Positions 17,666-25,420 of a DNA stretch of 64,000 bases are shown in pieces. Location: assembly GCA_963734025.1 (NCBI GenBank), contig CAVTFR010000014.1, positions 186,001 through 250,000 on the forward strand, written 5' to 3'. Each line of letters starts with the position of its first letter. Position 1 is the stretch's first letter. A program made the translations under genes and the position numbers. The notes below the pieces were generated by a model. The model had not been told where the DNA came from, searched no databases, and was given only the letters and a program-made list of their open reading frames with translations. The DNA is from JACVRW01 sp963734025 (GTDB lineage: Bacteria > Actinomycetota > Thermoleophilia > Solirubrobacterales > Thermoleophilaceae).

Positions 17666-19063
17666 GTGGCCGCGGCCGGCCTGAAGCTGCGCGGCGCGGC
17701 CGGTTCCAGACGCCGGAGGGGCCTCGTCGTCCGGATGTTGCTGCTACTTGGGCTGATTGCCGTGATCGCGGCCGTGCTGCTGGTGGTACTGCTCGTGCTC
17801 GGCCGCTTCCCCACCGCGGCGGAGCGCACCACCCTCGCCGTTTCCATGATCGCCGCCGCGATCGTTGCGCTCCTCTTCCAGCCGCTTCGCACCTGGCTCG
17901 AGCGTGTCGCCGGGCATCTCGCTCCTCCGCGGGACGGACCCGGCGACGTGCTGGCAGCGCTGCGGAGCGGGCTCAGCCGCGCGATCCCGCTCGACGAGCT
18001 TCTGCTCGAACTCACCCAGTCGCTCCGCCGCGGCCTGCAGCTGAGCTCGACGGAGGTCTGGACCGGAGCAGCGGGACTTCTCGAGCGAGTGACCTCCGAT
18101 CCTGAGCAGGGCTGGGCGAGTCTCGCGGTGGTGCCGGGCGAGGAAGCCGTGATCGCCCGGGCCGGCGCCTCCGGGCGGGGTTGGCTCGAGGTGTGGCTGC
18201 CGGGCCTCCTCGAAGGTCGCGGCGGTGGGCCGCTCCTGGTGGCTCCAATGGCCAATGGCAGCGAGTTGCTGGGGCTAGTCGTGGCGGAGCGGACGCCCGG
18301 TGTCGAGCCGTTCGGCGATCTCGAGAAACGGGTCCTGACCGAGTTCGCGCGCCAGGTCGGCCTCGCGCTGCACAACGTTCGCCTGGACTCGGAGCTCGAG
18401 GCAACGCTCCACGAGGTGAAGCGGCAGACCGAGCAGCTGAGGATCTCCCGCGCTCGCGTCGTGTCGGCCGCCGACGCCGGGCGGCGACAGATCGAGCGTG
18501 ACCTCCACGACGGGGCACAGCAGAAGCTCGTGGCTCTCTGCGCGAACGTGCGCCTCGCCAGGGAGCTGGCGAAGACCGACCTCGACGCCACGGTTGCGCT
18601 GCTGCAGCAGCTGGACGGCGATGTGCGCGCGGTAGTCGAGGAGCTCCGCGAGCTCGCGCACGGTATCTACCCGCCCCTGCTCGCGGACCGGGGGCTGAGG
18701 GAGGCGCTCTCGGCCGTGGCGGCTCGCGGCCCTGTGCCGGCTCGCCTCGACGCGACAGCCGTGGATCGCTACCCACCGGCGGTCGAGGCGACGGTCTACT
18801 TCTGCTGCCTCGAGGCGCTGCAGAACACGGCCAAGCACGCAGGGAAGAACGCGTCGGCGACCGTTCGGCTCGGCGAGACCGGTGGACGACTCGTGTTCGA
18901 GGTCGCGGATGACGGTCGCGGCTTCGACTCCACTCGCGGCGGCGGCGGCGCCGGACTCGCGAACATGACCGATCGGCTCGGCGCGATCGGCGGGACCCTG
19001 AGGATCGAATCGGCACCCGGCCGGGGCGCCCGCATCGCCGGGACGATTCCGCTGGGGCACTGA
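17666..19063 (+). CDS. Sensor histidine kinase, HisKA_3 (NarL-type)
   Basis: 465 aa from GTG at 17666, just after the permease stop. Two membrane helices (about 20-46 and 53-68) with almost no external loop are followed by a GAF-like cytoplasmic region (about 95-250), a coiled stretch, and the HisKA_3 box QIERDLHDGAQQ with phospho-acceptor His281. The ATPase domain (about 355-462) carries the N-box EALQNTAKHA and G-boxes DDGRGFD and GLANMTDRL. The lack of a sensor domain suggests that it senses within the membrane, often through the partner ABC exporter. Likely targets are the two regulators downstream. Confidence 0.9.
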   Translation: MAAAGLKLRGAAGSRRRRGLVVRMLLLLGLIAVIAAVLLVVLLVLGRFPTAAERTTLAVSMIAAAIVALLFQPLRTWLERVAGHLAPPRDGPGDVLAALRSGLSRAIPLDELLLELTQSLRRGLQLSSTEVWTGAAGLLERVTSDPEQGWASLAVVPGEEAVIARAGASGRGWLEVWLPGLLEGRGGGPLLVAPMANGSELLGLVVAERTPGVEPFGDLEKRVLTEFARQVGLALHNVRLDSELEATLHEVKRQTEQLRISRARVVSAADAGRRQIERDLHDGAQQKLVALCANVRLARELAKTDLDATVALLQQLDGDVRAVVEELRELAHGIYPPLLADRGLREALSAVAARGPVPARLDATAVDRYPPAVEATVYFCCLEALQNTAKHAGKNASATVRLGETGGRLVFEVADDGRGFDSTRGGGGAGLANMTDRLGAIGGTLRIESAPGRGARIAGTIPLGH

Positions 19064-19066
19064 GCG

Positions 19067-19468
19067 ATGGTGGGTGCGCTGGTGGTCGACGATCAGGCGC
19101 CGTTTCGGCGCGCCGCGCGGTCGATCCTCGGCGCGACCGCGGGCTTCGAGCTCCTGGGCGAGGCCATCTCGGGCGAGCAGGCCGTGACGATGACTCTGGC
19201 TCTCGCTCCCCAGTTGGTTCTGATGGACGTGGTGATGCCGGGCATCGGCGGCATCGAGGCCACCAGGCGCATCAGGTCAGCGGCGGCCGCGCCCGTGGTG
19301 GTTCTGGTGTCGAGCTATCCCGCCCGGGACCTCCCCGCGGATGTCCTGCGATGCGGTGCAGCTGTCCATGTTCCCAAGGAGCTCTTCGGCAGGCGTATGT
19401 TGGAAGAGCTTTGGAGCGATCACGGCCTCAGCCGGGTTCCTCCGACAGGAAGAGCAGTACCGCGCTGA
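19067..19468 (+). CDS. Stand-alone receiver-domain response regulator
   Basis: 133 aa consisting of one receiver domain: acidic pair VVDDQ near 7-11, phospho-acceptor Asp54 in LVLMDVVMPG, a Ser in LVSSYP and Lys104 in VPKELF. No output domain follows; the last 20 residues are basic and unstructured. It lies three bases after the kinase and is certainly co-transcribed. It may act as a phosphate sink or an allosteric partner. A truncated NarL-type regulator is an alternative. Its 3' end overlaps the convergent regulator gene by 41 bases. Confidence 0.85.
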   Translation: MVGALVVDDQAPFRRAARSILGATAGFELLGEAISGEQAVTMTLALAPQLVLMDVVMPGIGGIEATRRIRSAAAAPVVVLVSSYPARDLPADVLRCGAAVHVPKELFGRRMLEELWSDHGLSRVPPTGRAVPR

Positions 19469-20114
19469 CCCGGCGATGAACCTCCTGCTGCCAGGTCAGG
19501 CCCAGCTTCTGGAAGATGGAATGGATGTACTTCTCGACCGATTGCTCGGTGATCACGAGCGACGCCGCAATCGCAGCGTTGTTCTTCCCGCGCGCCATCT
19601 CCTTGAGGGTCTCCCGTTCGCGCGGGGTCAGTGATTCGAGCGGAGAGCGCCCTCGCCGCGAGCGGGCCGTGACCAGCGCCTCGACCACCTTCGTGTCGAT
19701 CGACGATCCCCCCGCGGCCACCTCCCGGATCGCACGCGTCAGCTCCTCGAGGTCGTTGACGCGTTCCTTCAGCAGGTAGGCACGGCGCTCGGAGCCCTGC
19801 TCGAGGAGAGCCAATGCGTACTCCGGCTCCGCGAACTGACTGAGGACGACCACGCCGGTGTCCGGGCGAGACGCCCGGAGGCGGTTGGCCGCCTGAATGC
19901 CTTCGTCTCGATTGGCGGGCGGCATGCGGATGTCGGTGACGACGACGTCAGGACGCTCGCTCTCCACCAGCTCCATCAGCGAGTCGAGGTCCTCGCAGGT
20001 CGCGACAACCTCGAGGTCGTCTCGCGTCTCCAGGAGCCGCCGGACGCCCTCACGCACGAGGTAGTTGTCCTCCGCCAGCACGATCCGGATAGCCAAGTGG
20101 CCAGACAGGATCAC
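19428..20114 (-). CDS. NarL/FixJ-type response regulator
   Basis: 228 aa. The receiver domain (about 9-130) has the phospho-acceptor Asp61 in VVVTDIRMPP and Lys near 116 (YLLKERV). A LuxR-type helix-turn-helix follows near 162-220 (LTPRERETLKEMARGKNNAAIA...). The domain begins at LAIRIVLAEDN, so the TTG eight residues in (residue 7) could be the true start instead of the GTG at 20114. It converges on the kinase/receiver operon and is the best candidate for the DNA-binding output of the HisKA_3 kinase. Confidence 0.88.
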   Translation of the reverse strand: MILSGHLAIRIVLAEDNYLVREGVRRLLETRDDLEVVATCEDLDSLMELVESERPDVVVTDIRMPPANRDEGIQAANRLRASRPDTGVVVLSQFAEPEYALALLEQGSERRAYLLKERVNDLEELTRAIREVAAGGSSIDTKVVEALVTARSRRGRSPLESLTPRERETLKEMARGKNNAAIAASLVITEQSVEKYIHSIFQKLGLTWQQEVHRRVSAVLLFLSEEPG

Positions 20115-20255
20115 ACACGACCGCGCTACTCGAACAGAAGCCCGGTTACCACCGCCCGCGACTCGGGCGCGGCCTGGTCGTCAGGCGAACGCGAGCCCGG
20201 CCCCGGCGCCCAGCGCTCCAAGCGCAGCAAGCCTCCAGGCCGAAACGCGTGTCAT

Positions 20256-20274
20256 CGCCGCCATTGTGGCGGCG
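20256..20274 (-). terminator. Hairpin after the aldo-keto reductase pseudogene
   Basis: CGCCGCC 20256-20262 and GGCGGCG 20268-20274 around a five-base loop, 12 bases past the stop on the minus strand. The rest of the 171-base gap 20115-20285 holds nothing firm. Confidence 0.4.
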
Positions 20275-20285
20275 CCGGCCCTCGA

Positions 20286-21225
20286 TCAGGCGCCGGGCAC
20301 GCTTCGGCCCACCTCGGCGAGCCGGTCGTCCATCTGCTCGTGGCGGTCCCCGTACACGAGCTGCCGCACGTCGTGCCGCTGGAGGAAGTCGTGCGGGTAG
20401 CCGAGCTCGACGCGGCTTGCGATATCGAGCCGGTCGAGCTGGTCGCCGTCGAGGCTGACGTCCACCGCTGCGAGGTTCTCGCGCGCCTGGGCCTCCTGTG
20501 AGGCCCCGACCATCGGTATCACCATCCCCGGCTGGTGGAGGAGCCAGGCGAGCGCGACCTGTGACGGCGGGACACCGAGCTCGCCCGCGATCGTGACGAC
20601 CACGCGGATGATCCGCTCGCGCGCCGCGTCGATCCGCTCCGAGGCTCTGCCGGCGAGGCGGCCGCCGGCGCCGTCGCCGGTATCCGGCAGGTACTTCCCG
20701 GTCAGGAGCCCGCCGGCCAGCGGCGACCAGCACGTCAGCGCCATCCCGAACTCGCGCGTCATCGGTATGAGCTCCCGCTCGGCGGTCCGCTCGACGAGGT
20801 TGTACTGCGACTGCAGCCCCGCAAACGCGGTCCAGCCGCGCAGGTCCGCCAGCGTGTTCGCCTGCGCGATCTCCCAGGCGGACCAGTTGGACGCGCCGGC
20901 GTACAGCACCTTGCCGGCGCGGACCTGGTCGTCGAGCGCACGCATCACCTCGTCCACCGGGGTGAGCGCGTCGCGCGAGTGGACCCTACTTCGTCGCCAG
21001 CACGAAGCGCTCGCGGTCGGAGCCGAGCAGCTCACCCACGAGGCGCTCGCTCGAACCGTTCATGTACTTGTCGGCGGTGTCGACGAAGTTGCCGCCGGCG
21101 TCCGCGTACAGAGCGAGGATGCGGCGCGCGGTCTCCTTGGGCACCCCGCCCTCCCCGAAGATCATCGCCCCGAGGCAGAGCTCCGAGACGCGCAGCCCCG
21201 TTCGTCCGAACATCGTGTAGCGCAT
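20286..21225 (-). pseudogene. Aldo-keto reductase with internal deletion and frameshift
   Basis: The N-terminal piece (ATG at 21225, 79 codons) begins MRYTMFGRTGLRVSELCLG and reaches catalytic Lys79 in VLATK, with Asp49 and Tyr54 in place, then hits TAG at 20986-20988. The rest (from about 20984 in another frame) resumes at VHSRDALTPVDEV, which contains the catalytic His, and runs to the normal C-terminus. Full-length relatives have about 40 residues between ATK and the His strand. The junction is therefore an internal deletion that also shifts the frame. The product would be two dead fragments unless the break is an assembly error. It is preceded by a leaderless-type promoter. Confidence 0.8.
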
Positions 21226-21231
21226 GCCGCG

Positions 21232-21237
21232 ACGCTA
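21232..21237 (-). promoter_or_regulatory. -10 hexamer TAGCGT of the aldo-keto reductase gene
   Basis: Ends six bases before the ATG at 21225 on the minus strand; leaderless type. The promoter looks intact although the gene is broken. Confidence 0.45.
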
Positions 21238-21283
21238 GCCCTCAAGCGCGGTTGAAGTCAAGCGGCGTGGCAAGCTATCGGTC

Positions 21284-21895
21284 ATGAGCAACTTCATCTC
21301 CCGCGGCTTCATGCGCCGCCGCCGGGCGCCGGAAGACCTGGCCGACAGGATCCCGCCGGGCCAGTACTACGAGTCGGGCTTTCCGGTGCTCACCGCGGGC
21401 CCGACGCCGCATGTCGCCCCGGAGGACTGGGGCATGCGCGTGGACGGGATGGTCCGCAACGAGCTGGAGTGGACCTGGGACGAGTTCCACGCGCTCCCGT
21501 ACGAGGATGTGCCCTGCGACATCCACTGCGTCACCAAGTGGTCGAAGCTCGGCACGACCTTCCGCGGCGTCTCCGTCGACGTCCTGCTCGACGGCGCCGA
21601 GCCGCAGGGCGAGTACGCGATGGCCTTCTCGTACGGCGGCTATACGACGAACGTGCCGCTCGCCGACCTGACCGGCGGCAAGGCCTGGGTCGTAACCGAG
21701 CACGAGCGAGAGCCGCTTCCGCGTGAGCACGGCGGACCGGCACGTCTGCTGGTCCCGCATCTCTACTTCTGGAAGAGCGCCAAGTGGGTCGCGGGGCTGC
21801 GCGTCATGGACCACGACGAGCCCGGCTTCTGGGAGCAGAACGGTTACCACATTCGCGGCGACCCCTGGAAGGAGGAGCGCTATTGGAACGACTGA
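21284..21895 (+). CDS. Molybdopterin-dependent oxidoreductase (sulfite oxidase/YedY fold)
   Basis: 203 aa, a compact single-domain member of the oxidoreductase molybdopterin-binding family. The molybdenum ligand should be Cys82 in DIHCVTKWS, followed by the pterin-binding TFRGVSVDVLL. Other family marks are WTWDEFHALPY, FSYGGYTTN and the C-terminal PHLYFWKSAKWV. There is no Tat signal peptide, so the enzyme is probably cytoplasmic, unlike MsrP (YedY). It is coupled to the flavin reductase gene by a 13-base overlap, which suggests NAD(P)H-fed reduction of an unknown substrate. Confidence 0.88.
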   Translation: MSNFISRGFMRRRRAPEDLADRIPPGQYYESGFPVLTAGPTPHVAPEDWGMRVDGMVRNELEWTWDEFHALPYEDVPCDIHCVTKWSKLGTTFRGVSVDVLLDGAEPQGEYAMAFSYGGYTTNVPLADLTGGKAWVVTEHEREPLPREHGGPARLLVPHLYFWKSAKWVAGLRVMDHDEPGFWEQNGYHIRGDPWKEERYWND

Positions 21896-22605
21896 CGCCG
21901 GTTGAGCAGAAGGCCCCGGGCGCGTGGCAGATAGGCACCGTCACGCGCGTCAAGGAGGAGACGCCGCGGGTCAAGTCGTTCCGCATCCAGCTGCCGATGT
22001 GGATGGAGCACCTGCCCGGCCAGCACTACGACGTGCGGCTGACCGCGCCGGACGGCTACCAGGCCCAGCGCTCCTATTCGATCGCGTCGTCGCCGCTCGA
22101 CGAGGGAGAGGTCGAGCTCACGATCGACCGCCTCGACGACGGCGAGGTCTCGCCCTACTTCCACGACGTCGTCGTCGAGGGCGACCAGGTCGAGCTCCGC
22201 GGGCCGTTCGCGTCTTACTTCGTCTGGCGCGGCGAATCGCCCGTACTCCTCGTCGGCGGCGGCTCGGGGGTGGTCCCCCTGATGGCCATACTCCGCCACC
22301 GGCGCCGCACCATGCCGGAGCTGCCGATGGCGCTCGTCTACTCGGTGCGCGCGGCCGAGGACGTCATCTATGCAGACGAGCTCGGGCAGGAGACGATCCT
22401 TACCTTCACGCGCCAGCCGCCGGCGGATTGGACCGGCCACACCGGGCGCCTGGACGCCGAGCTGATCGCCTCGGCGGGGCTTGAGGACGGCATGGTCTTC
22501 GTCTGCGGCACGAACGGCTTTGTCGAGTCGGCGGTCGAGCTCGTGCTGGCCGAGGGTGTCGACCCGCGCCAGGTCCGGACGGAGCGCTTCGGCCCCAGCG
22601 GCTGA
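21883..22605 (+). CDS. FAD/NAD(P)-binding ferredoxin reductase-like oxidoreductase
   Basis: 240 aa from TTG at 21883; AAGGAGGAG at 21869-21877 sets this unusual start, which lies inside the previous gene. The FAD site is RSYSIASSP with Arg63, Tyr65 and Ser66, and the NAD(P) domain has VGGGSGVVPLMAILRH near 116-131 and CGTNGF near 206. It lacks an iron-sulfur domain. It is the electron-input partner of the molybdopterin protein, as in other MoCo/flavin-reductase pairs. Confidence 0.88.
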   Translation: MERLTPVEQKAPGAWQIGTVTRVKEETPRVKSFRIQLPMWMEHLPGQHYDVRLTAPDGYQAQRSYSIASSPLDEGEVELTIDRLDDGEVSPYFHDVVVEGDQVELRGPFASYFVWRGESPVLLVGGGSGVVPLMAILRHRRRTMPELPMALVYSVRAAEDVIYADELGQETILTFTRQPPADWTGHTGRLDAELIASAGLEDGMVFVCGTNGFVESAVELVLAEGVDPRQVRTERFGPSG

Positions 22606-22610
22606 GGATC

Positions 22611-22616
22611 TATCCT
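22611..22616 (+). promoter_or_regulatory. Candidate -10 TATCCT for the gene at 22628
   Basis: Ends 11 bases before the GTG at 22628. It is weak evidence, since the gene could also be read from the upstream operon. Confidence 0.25.
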
Positions 22617-22627
22617 GGACAGGGCCG

Positions 22628-22870
22628 GTGCCGTTCTTCGCCTACGTCCACGCAAACGAGCCAGATCCCGCGCCCGGCGGCCGCCCCGCCTGGGAGCCGG
22701 ACTGGCGGCTGTGGCGCTGGATCCTCGGGGCCGTGGCATGCGCGATCGCGGCCGACCGCTCCGAGGGCGTCGTCGCGCTTGTGCTGGTCCTCGCGGTGTT
22801 CGCGCTGGCCTGCAAGGCTCTCGACGAGCTCCTTCCGCGAGGCGACGGGATGCGCGACTACCGGCAGTAG
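22628..22870 (+). CDS. Small membrane protein, 80 aa
   Basis: GTG at 22628 (VPFFAYVHANEPDP...). A Pro-rich N-terminus with three Trp (WEPDWRLWRW) leads into a hydrophobic region that forms one or two membrane segments (about 32-42 and 47-65), ending with a polar tail. It follows the flavin reductase by 22 bases and converges on the cupin gene with a gap of three bases. No recognised family. Confidence 0.5.
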   Translation: MPFFAYVHANEPDPAPGGRPAWEPDWRLWRWILGAVACAIAADRSEGVVALVLVLAVFALACKALDELLPRGDGMRDYRQ

Positions 22871-22873
22871 CCG

Positions 22874-23269
22874 CTACTCGGGCCAGAAGTCCGGCACCGA
22901 CTCGACGTCGGCGCGCGGATCATCCGACTTCGCCGAGACGATGATGAGGACGACGTCCTCGGGTCCCTCGTTCCAGACGGACCGGGTGACCTGGGGCGCC
23001 ACGCGTACGACGTTCCCGGGCTCGACGTCGATCACCTCGTTCGCGAGCTTGAACTGGAGCGTGCCCGACGCCACGAAGTAGATCTCCTCCTGGGTCCTGT
23101 GGCGATGCCCGTAGCTGCCCTTGCCGCCGGTCTGTGCCGGCATCCGCCGCCAGGTGAAGCCCACCTGCTCGGCGCCGAGCTCGCTTGCCGAGCTCATCCG
23201 CATCTCGCCCGGATAGTCCCCTAGCACGTCCGGGATGTCGTCGAGGTTCTTGATCGTCCAGTCGGCCAT
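22874..23269 (-). CDS. Cupin-domain protein
   Basis: 131 aa. A single cupin barrel with metal-ligand motif 1 GHRHRTQEE (His55, His57, Glu61) and a motif 2 region around LEPGN-type VEPGNVVRVAPQV. Such small cupins are often isomerases, dioxygenases or sugar-binding proteins; the substrate is not predictable. The ATG at 23269 is preceded by GAGAAT six bases upstream, a weak leaderless -10. It is unrelated in function to the M23 peptidase upstream as far as can be seen. Confidence 0.8.
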   Translation of the reverse strand: MADWTIKNLDDIPDVLGDYPGEMRMSSASELGAEQVGFTWRRMPAQTGGKGSYGHRHRTQEEIYFVASGTLQFKLANEVIDVEPGNVVRVAPQVTRSVWNEGPEDVVLIIVSAKSDDPRADVESVPDFWPE

Positions 23270-23313
23270 GCCCGCATTCTCTCCGCACGGGCGCGCGCGG
23301 AGCAACCCCGGGT

Positions 23314-24537
23314 CTACGACCAGCTGTCCCAGGCCTGCAGCGACGGGAGGGGGTCGAAGGGCTGCCCGCCGTCGTACCAGCCGGGGGCGCCCCAGAGCTC
23401 GAAGTGGAGATGGCAGCCCTGGGCGTTGCCCGTCTCGCCAACCGAGCCGATGCGCTGGCCCGTGTAGACCCGGTCGCCGGCGCGGAACGCCGAGGGCTCC
23501 GCCATGTGCATGTAGACGTAGTCGAGATCGCTGCCGGAGCCGTCGATCACGAGGTAGTTGCCCGCGGCGCCGTGATAGCCGGCGTACTGCACGGTGCCGC
23601 CGCGCGCCGCGACCATCGGGACGCCGCACTTCGCGAAGACGTCGTGGCCCTGGTGCGAGTGCCCCGAGCGCCCGGAGCCGAATCCGGCGCCGCTGCCGCC
23701 ATAGTCGTGCCTGCCGCGCACCGGGAAGAGGTGGTCGTAGAGGTCGAAGGCGTCGCGCTGGACGTCGCCGGTCTGCGCGCTCGTCGCCCGAGAGCCGTCG
23801 GCCGAGGCGGCGGTGAGCCGGAACGAGTAGCGCCCCGGAGCGGCGGGGACGCGGCCGAGCTTGCCGCCCCAGGAGATGCTCGTGACGGCGCCGGGCACCA
23901 CGCCCAGCGGCGCCCACGACTTGACCGCCAGGCCGTCGCTCGCGCGCACGAGCTCAACGGTGAGCGCGGCCGGCGCGGGGCCCGAGAGCCGGAACGAGAA
24001 CGTGACCGCGCGGCGCGCACCGACGTAGGCCTTGGTACGGGTCGTCCCGGTCTCGAGCTGCGGCGCGCCCGGCACGACGGGGCCCGGCACCGGTGAGAGC
24101 TCGACATTGGGCTCGGGAGGAGGCGGCGGCAGGATGGCGAGCGGCTTGCTGAGCGAAGAGCGTGCGCCGCTCGCGGTGGAGGCCGACAGCGGACCGGTGA
24201 TGGCGCCCGCCGGGACGCGCGCGTGGATCCGCGTGTCGCTGCCCGCCCGGACCGCGACGACGGCGTCGTCGCTGCGGCCGTAGCTCCCGTGGAAGGTGAC
24301 GGTCGTGACGCCGCTCAGGGCCGTGCCGGTGATCTTCACCGTGCTGCCCGCCTGCGCGCGCAGCTTGGAGCCGCAGGAGCGCAGGCAGCTCACGCTGCTG
24401 ACCTTCGGTGTGGCTACGTAGGTGACGCCGCCGCCGCCCGTTCCGGGCGTCTGGCCGGCGGCCGCGGGCGCGGCGCCCAGCGTGGCAAGTACGAGCGCGC
24501 ATGCGCTTCGCCTCGCGAAGGAACGACTGTCTCGCAA
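23314..24537 (-). CDS. Secreted M23 (LytM-type) peptidoglycan endopeptidase
   Basis: 407 aa. Signal peptide (1-28), an IPT/TIG-like beta domain (about 40-135; VKITGTALSGVTTVTFHG), a Pro-rich linker, a second beta domain (about 165-255) and the C-terminal M23 domain. Zinc ligands are His295/Asp299 in HQGHD and His378 in CHLHFELW, with active-site His344 and His376. It cleaves peptidoglycan cross-bridges outside the cell. The TTG at 24537 with AAAGGGA before it is the best start; no in-frame ATG or GTG gives a full signal peptide. A c-di-AMP riboswitch ends 28 bases upstream. Confidence 0.88.
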   Translation of the reverse strand: MRDSRSFARRSACALVLATLGAAPAAAGQTPGTGGGGVTYVATPKVSSVSCLRSCGSKLRAQAGSTVKITGTALSGVTTVTFHGSYGRSDDAVVAVRAGSDTRIHARVPAGAITGPLSASTASGARSSLSKPLAILPPPPPEPNVELSPVPGPVVPGAPQLETGTTRTKAYVGARRAVTFSFRLSGPAPAALTVELVRASDGLAVKSWAPLGVVPGAVTSISWGGKLGRVPAAPGRYSFRLTAASADGSRATSAQTGDVQRDAFDLYDHLFPVRGRHDYGGSGAGFGSGRSGHSHQGHDVFAKCGVPMVAARGGTVQYAGYHGAAGNYLVIDGSGSDLDYVYMHMAEPSAFRAGDRVYTGQRIGSVGETGNAQGCHLHFELWGAPGWYDGGQPFDPLPSLQAWDSWS

Positions 24538-24565
24538 GATCCCTTTGGCCTCTCTTCTGTTTTCC

Positions 24566-24712
24566 GGCCTACGGGGTTAGCTGACGGGCTCGCGCTCGAA
24601 GAGCAGCGCTACGACCGGGCAATCGGCCGATTCGCCCCACGGAACCCTCTTTCGACGGATTCCGCACGGTTCCCCCGTTCCCTTCGGGCACGCCCTCTGG
24701 GACTCGGCAGGC
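24566..24712 (-). ncRNA. Cyclic di-AMP riboswitch (ydaO-yuaA class)
   Basis: On the minus strand the RNA contains the class hallmarks in order: GGGGGAACC (complement of 24668-24676), GGGGCGAATC, and the nearly invariant 3' block CCCGTCAGCTAACC followed by GTAGGC. GCC at the 5' side (about 24710) can pair with the GGC that closes the 3' side (P1). In actinobacteria this class precedes genes for wall hydrolases, exactly as here with the M23 peptidase, and generally switches expression off when c-di-AMP is high. Exact ends are approximate. Confidence 0.85.
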
Positions 24713-24727
24713 TCTGACTGGCGCGGC

Positions 24728-24733
24728 AGTATA
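24728..24733 (-). promoter_or_regulatory. -10 TATACT of the riboswitch-M23 transcript
   Basis: Places the transcript start near 24721, a few bases before the riboswitch 5' helix. No good -35 is seen; two direct repeats occupy that position instead, as at activator-dependent promoters. Confidence 0.5.
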
Positions 24734-24772
24734 TGCATGGACGCCGTTGGAACACTGCATGGACGCCGTTGG
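24734..24772. repeat. Two 17-base direct repeats, period 22
   Basis: TGCATGGACGCCGTTGG at 24734-24750 and again at 24756-24772, identical. They abut the -10 of the riboswitch-M23 promoter, and two helical turns separate them, so both face the same side. The remaining part of the 448-base gap between the M23 gene and rplM holds the hairpin at 24811 and the rplM promoter region. Confidence 0.6.
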
Positions 24773-24810
24773 TAGACCGCGACGGCGCTGGCACATCGCC
24801 CTGAGACCAT

Positions 24811-24832
24811 CTGGGGGGCTCGCGCCCCCCAG
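24811..24832. terminator. GC hairpin upstream of rplM
   Basis: CTGGGGGG 24811-24818, loop CTCGCG, CCCCCCAG 24825-24832. It stands between the divergent M23 and rplM promoters, so it may insulate them or act as a leader element of the ribosomal operon. Confidence 0.4.
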
Positions 24833-24985
24833 GCCCCCCGTCGGGTACCGGCATCGCACCGGAAGTCGCCGTGGTGCTGTCTGCCCCGCTCTCCTCCATT
24901 GCCCCGTCGCTCCCGACAGTGGTCGCAACGATGGTCTATCTGCCACACTGTTTCGCCGGCCGCCTTCCCGGGCGGTCGCTCTGTG

Positions 24986-25420
24986 ATGAAGACCTACGTG
25001 GCGACACCGGCTACCCGCGAGCGCAACTGGCTCGTGGTCGACGCAAGCGGCAAGACGCTGGGCCGTCTCGCGACCCAGATCGCGGACAGCCTGCGCGGCA
25101 AGCGCAAGCCGGAGTACACGCCACACGTGGACGTGGGCGACTTCGTGATCGTCGTCAACGCCGAGAAGATCTCGGTCACCGGCAACAAGCGCGCGGAGAA
25201 GCGCTACTACCGCCACTCCGGCTATCCCGGCGGCCTTCGCAGCCGCACGCTCGAGGAGATGCTCGCGCGCCGCCCGGAGGAGGTCATCCGGCTTGCCGTC
25301 AAGGGAATGCTGCCGCGCAACCGGCTGGCTCGGGCGCAGCTGCGCAAGCTCAAGGTGTACGCCGGGCCGGATCATCCCCACGTCGCGCAGAAGCCCGAGC
25401 CGATGGAGGTTGTCGCCTGA
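24986..25420 (+). CDS. rplM: 50S ribosomal protein L13
   Basis: 144 aa, normal length. Begins MKTYVATPATRERNWLVVDA, with the conserved GKTLGRLA and the KGMLPRN segment near 111. The ATG at 24986 is where homology starts; a GTG three bases earlier is possible. TATCTG near 24938 is a possible -10, and the leader contains a small hairpin (CCGCC...GGCGG) just before the start. It is followed directly by rpsI, the universal L13-S9 pair. Confidence 0.95.
   Translation: MKTYVATPATRERNWLVVDASGKTLGRLATQIADSLRGKRKPEYTPHVDVGDFVIVVNAEKISVTGNKRAEKRYYRHSGYPGGLRSRTLEEMLARRPEEVIRLAVKGMLPRNRLARAQLRKLKVYAGPDHPHVAQKPEPMEVVA

Noticed and set aside
16921..18591. 556-codon open frame antisense to the permease and kinase genes
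   Set aside because: Ser/Arg/Pro-rich shadow translation without domains; the plus-strand genes are clear.
20181..20264. 27-codon hydrophobic ORF on the minus strand (MAAMTRVSAWRLAALGALGA...)
   Set aside because: No ribosome-binding site or promoter, and it overlaps the probable terminator hairpin; too short to support alone.
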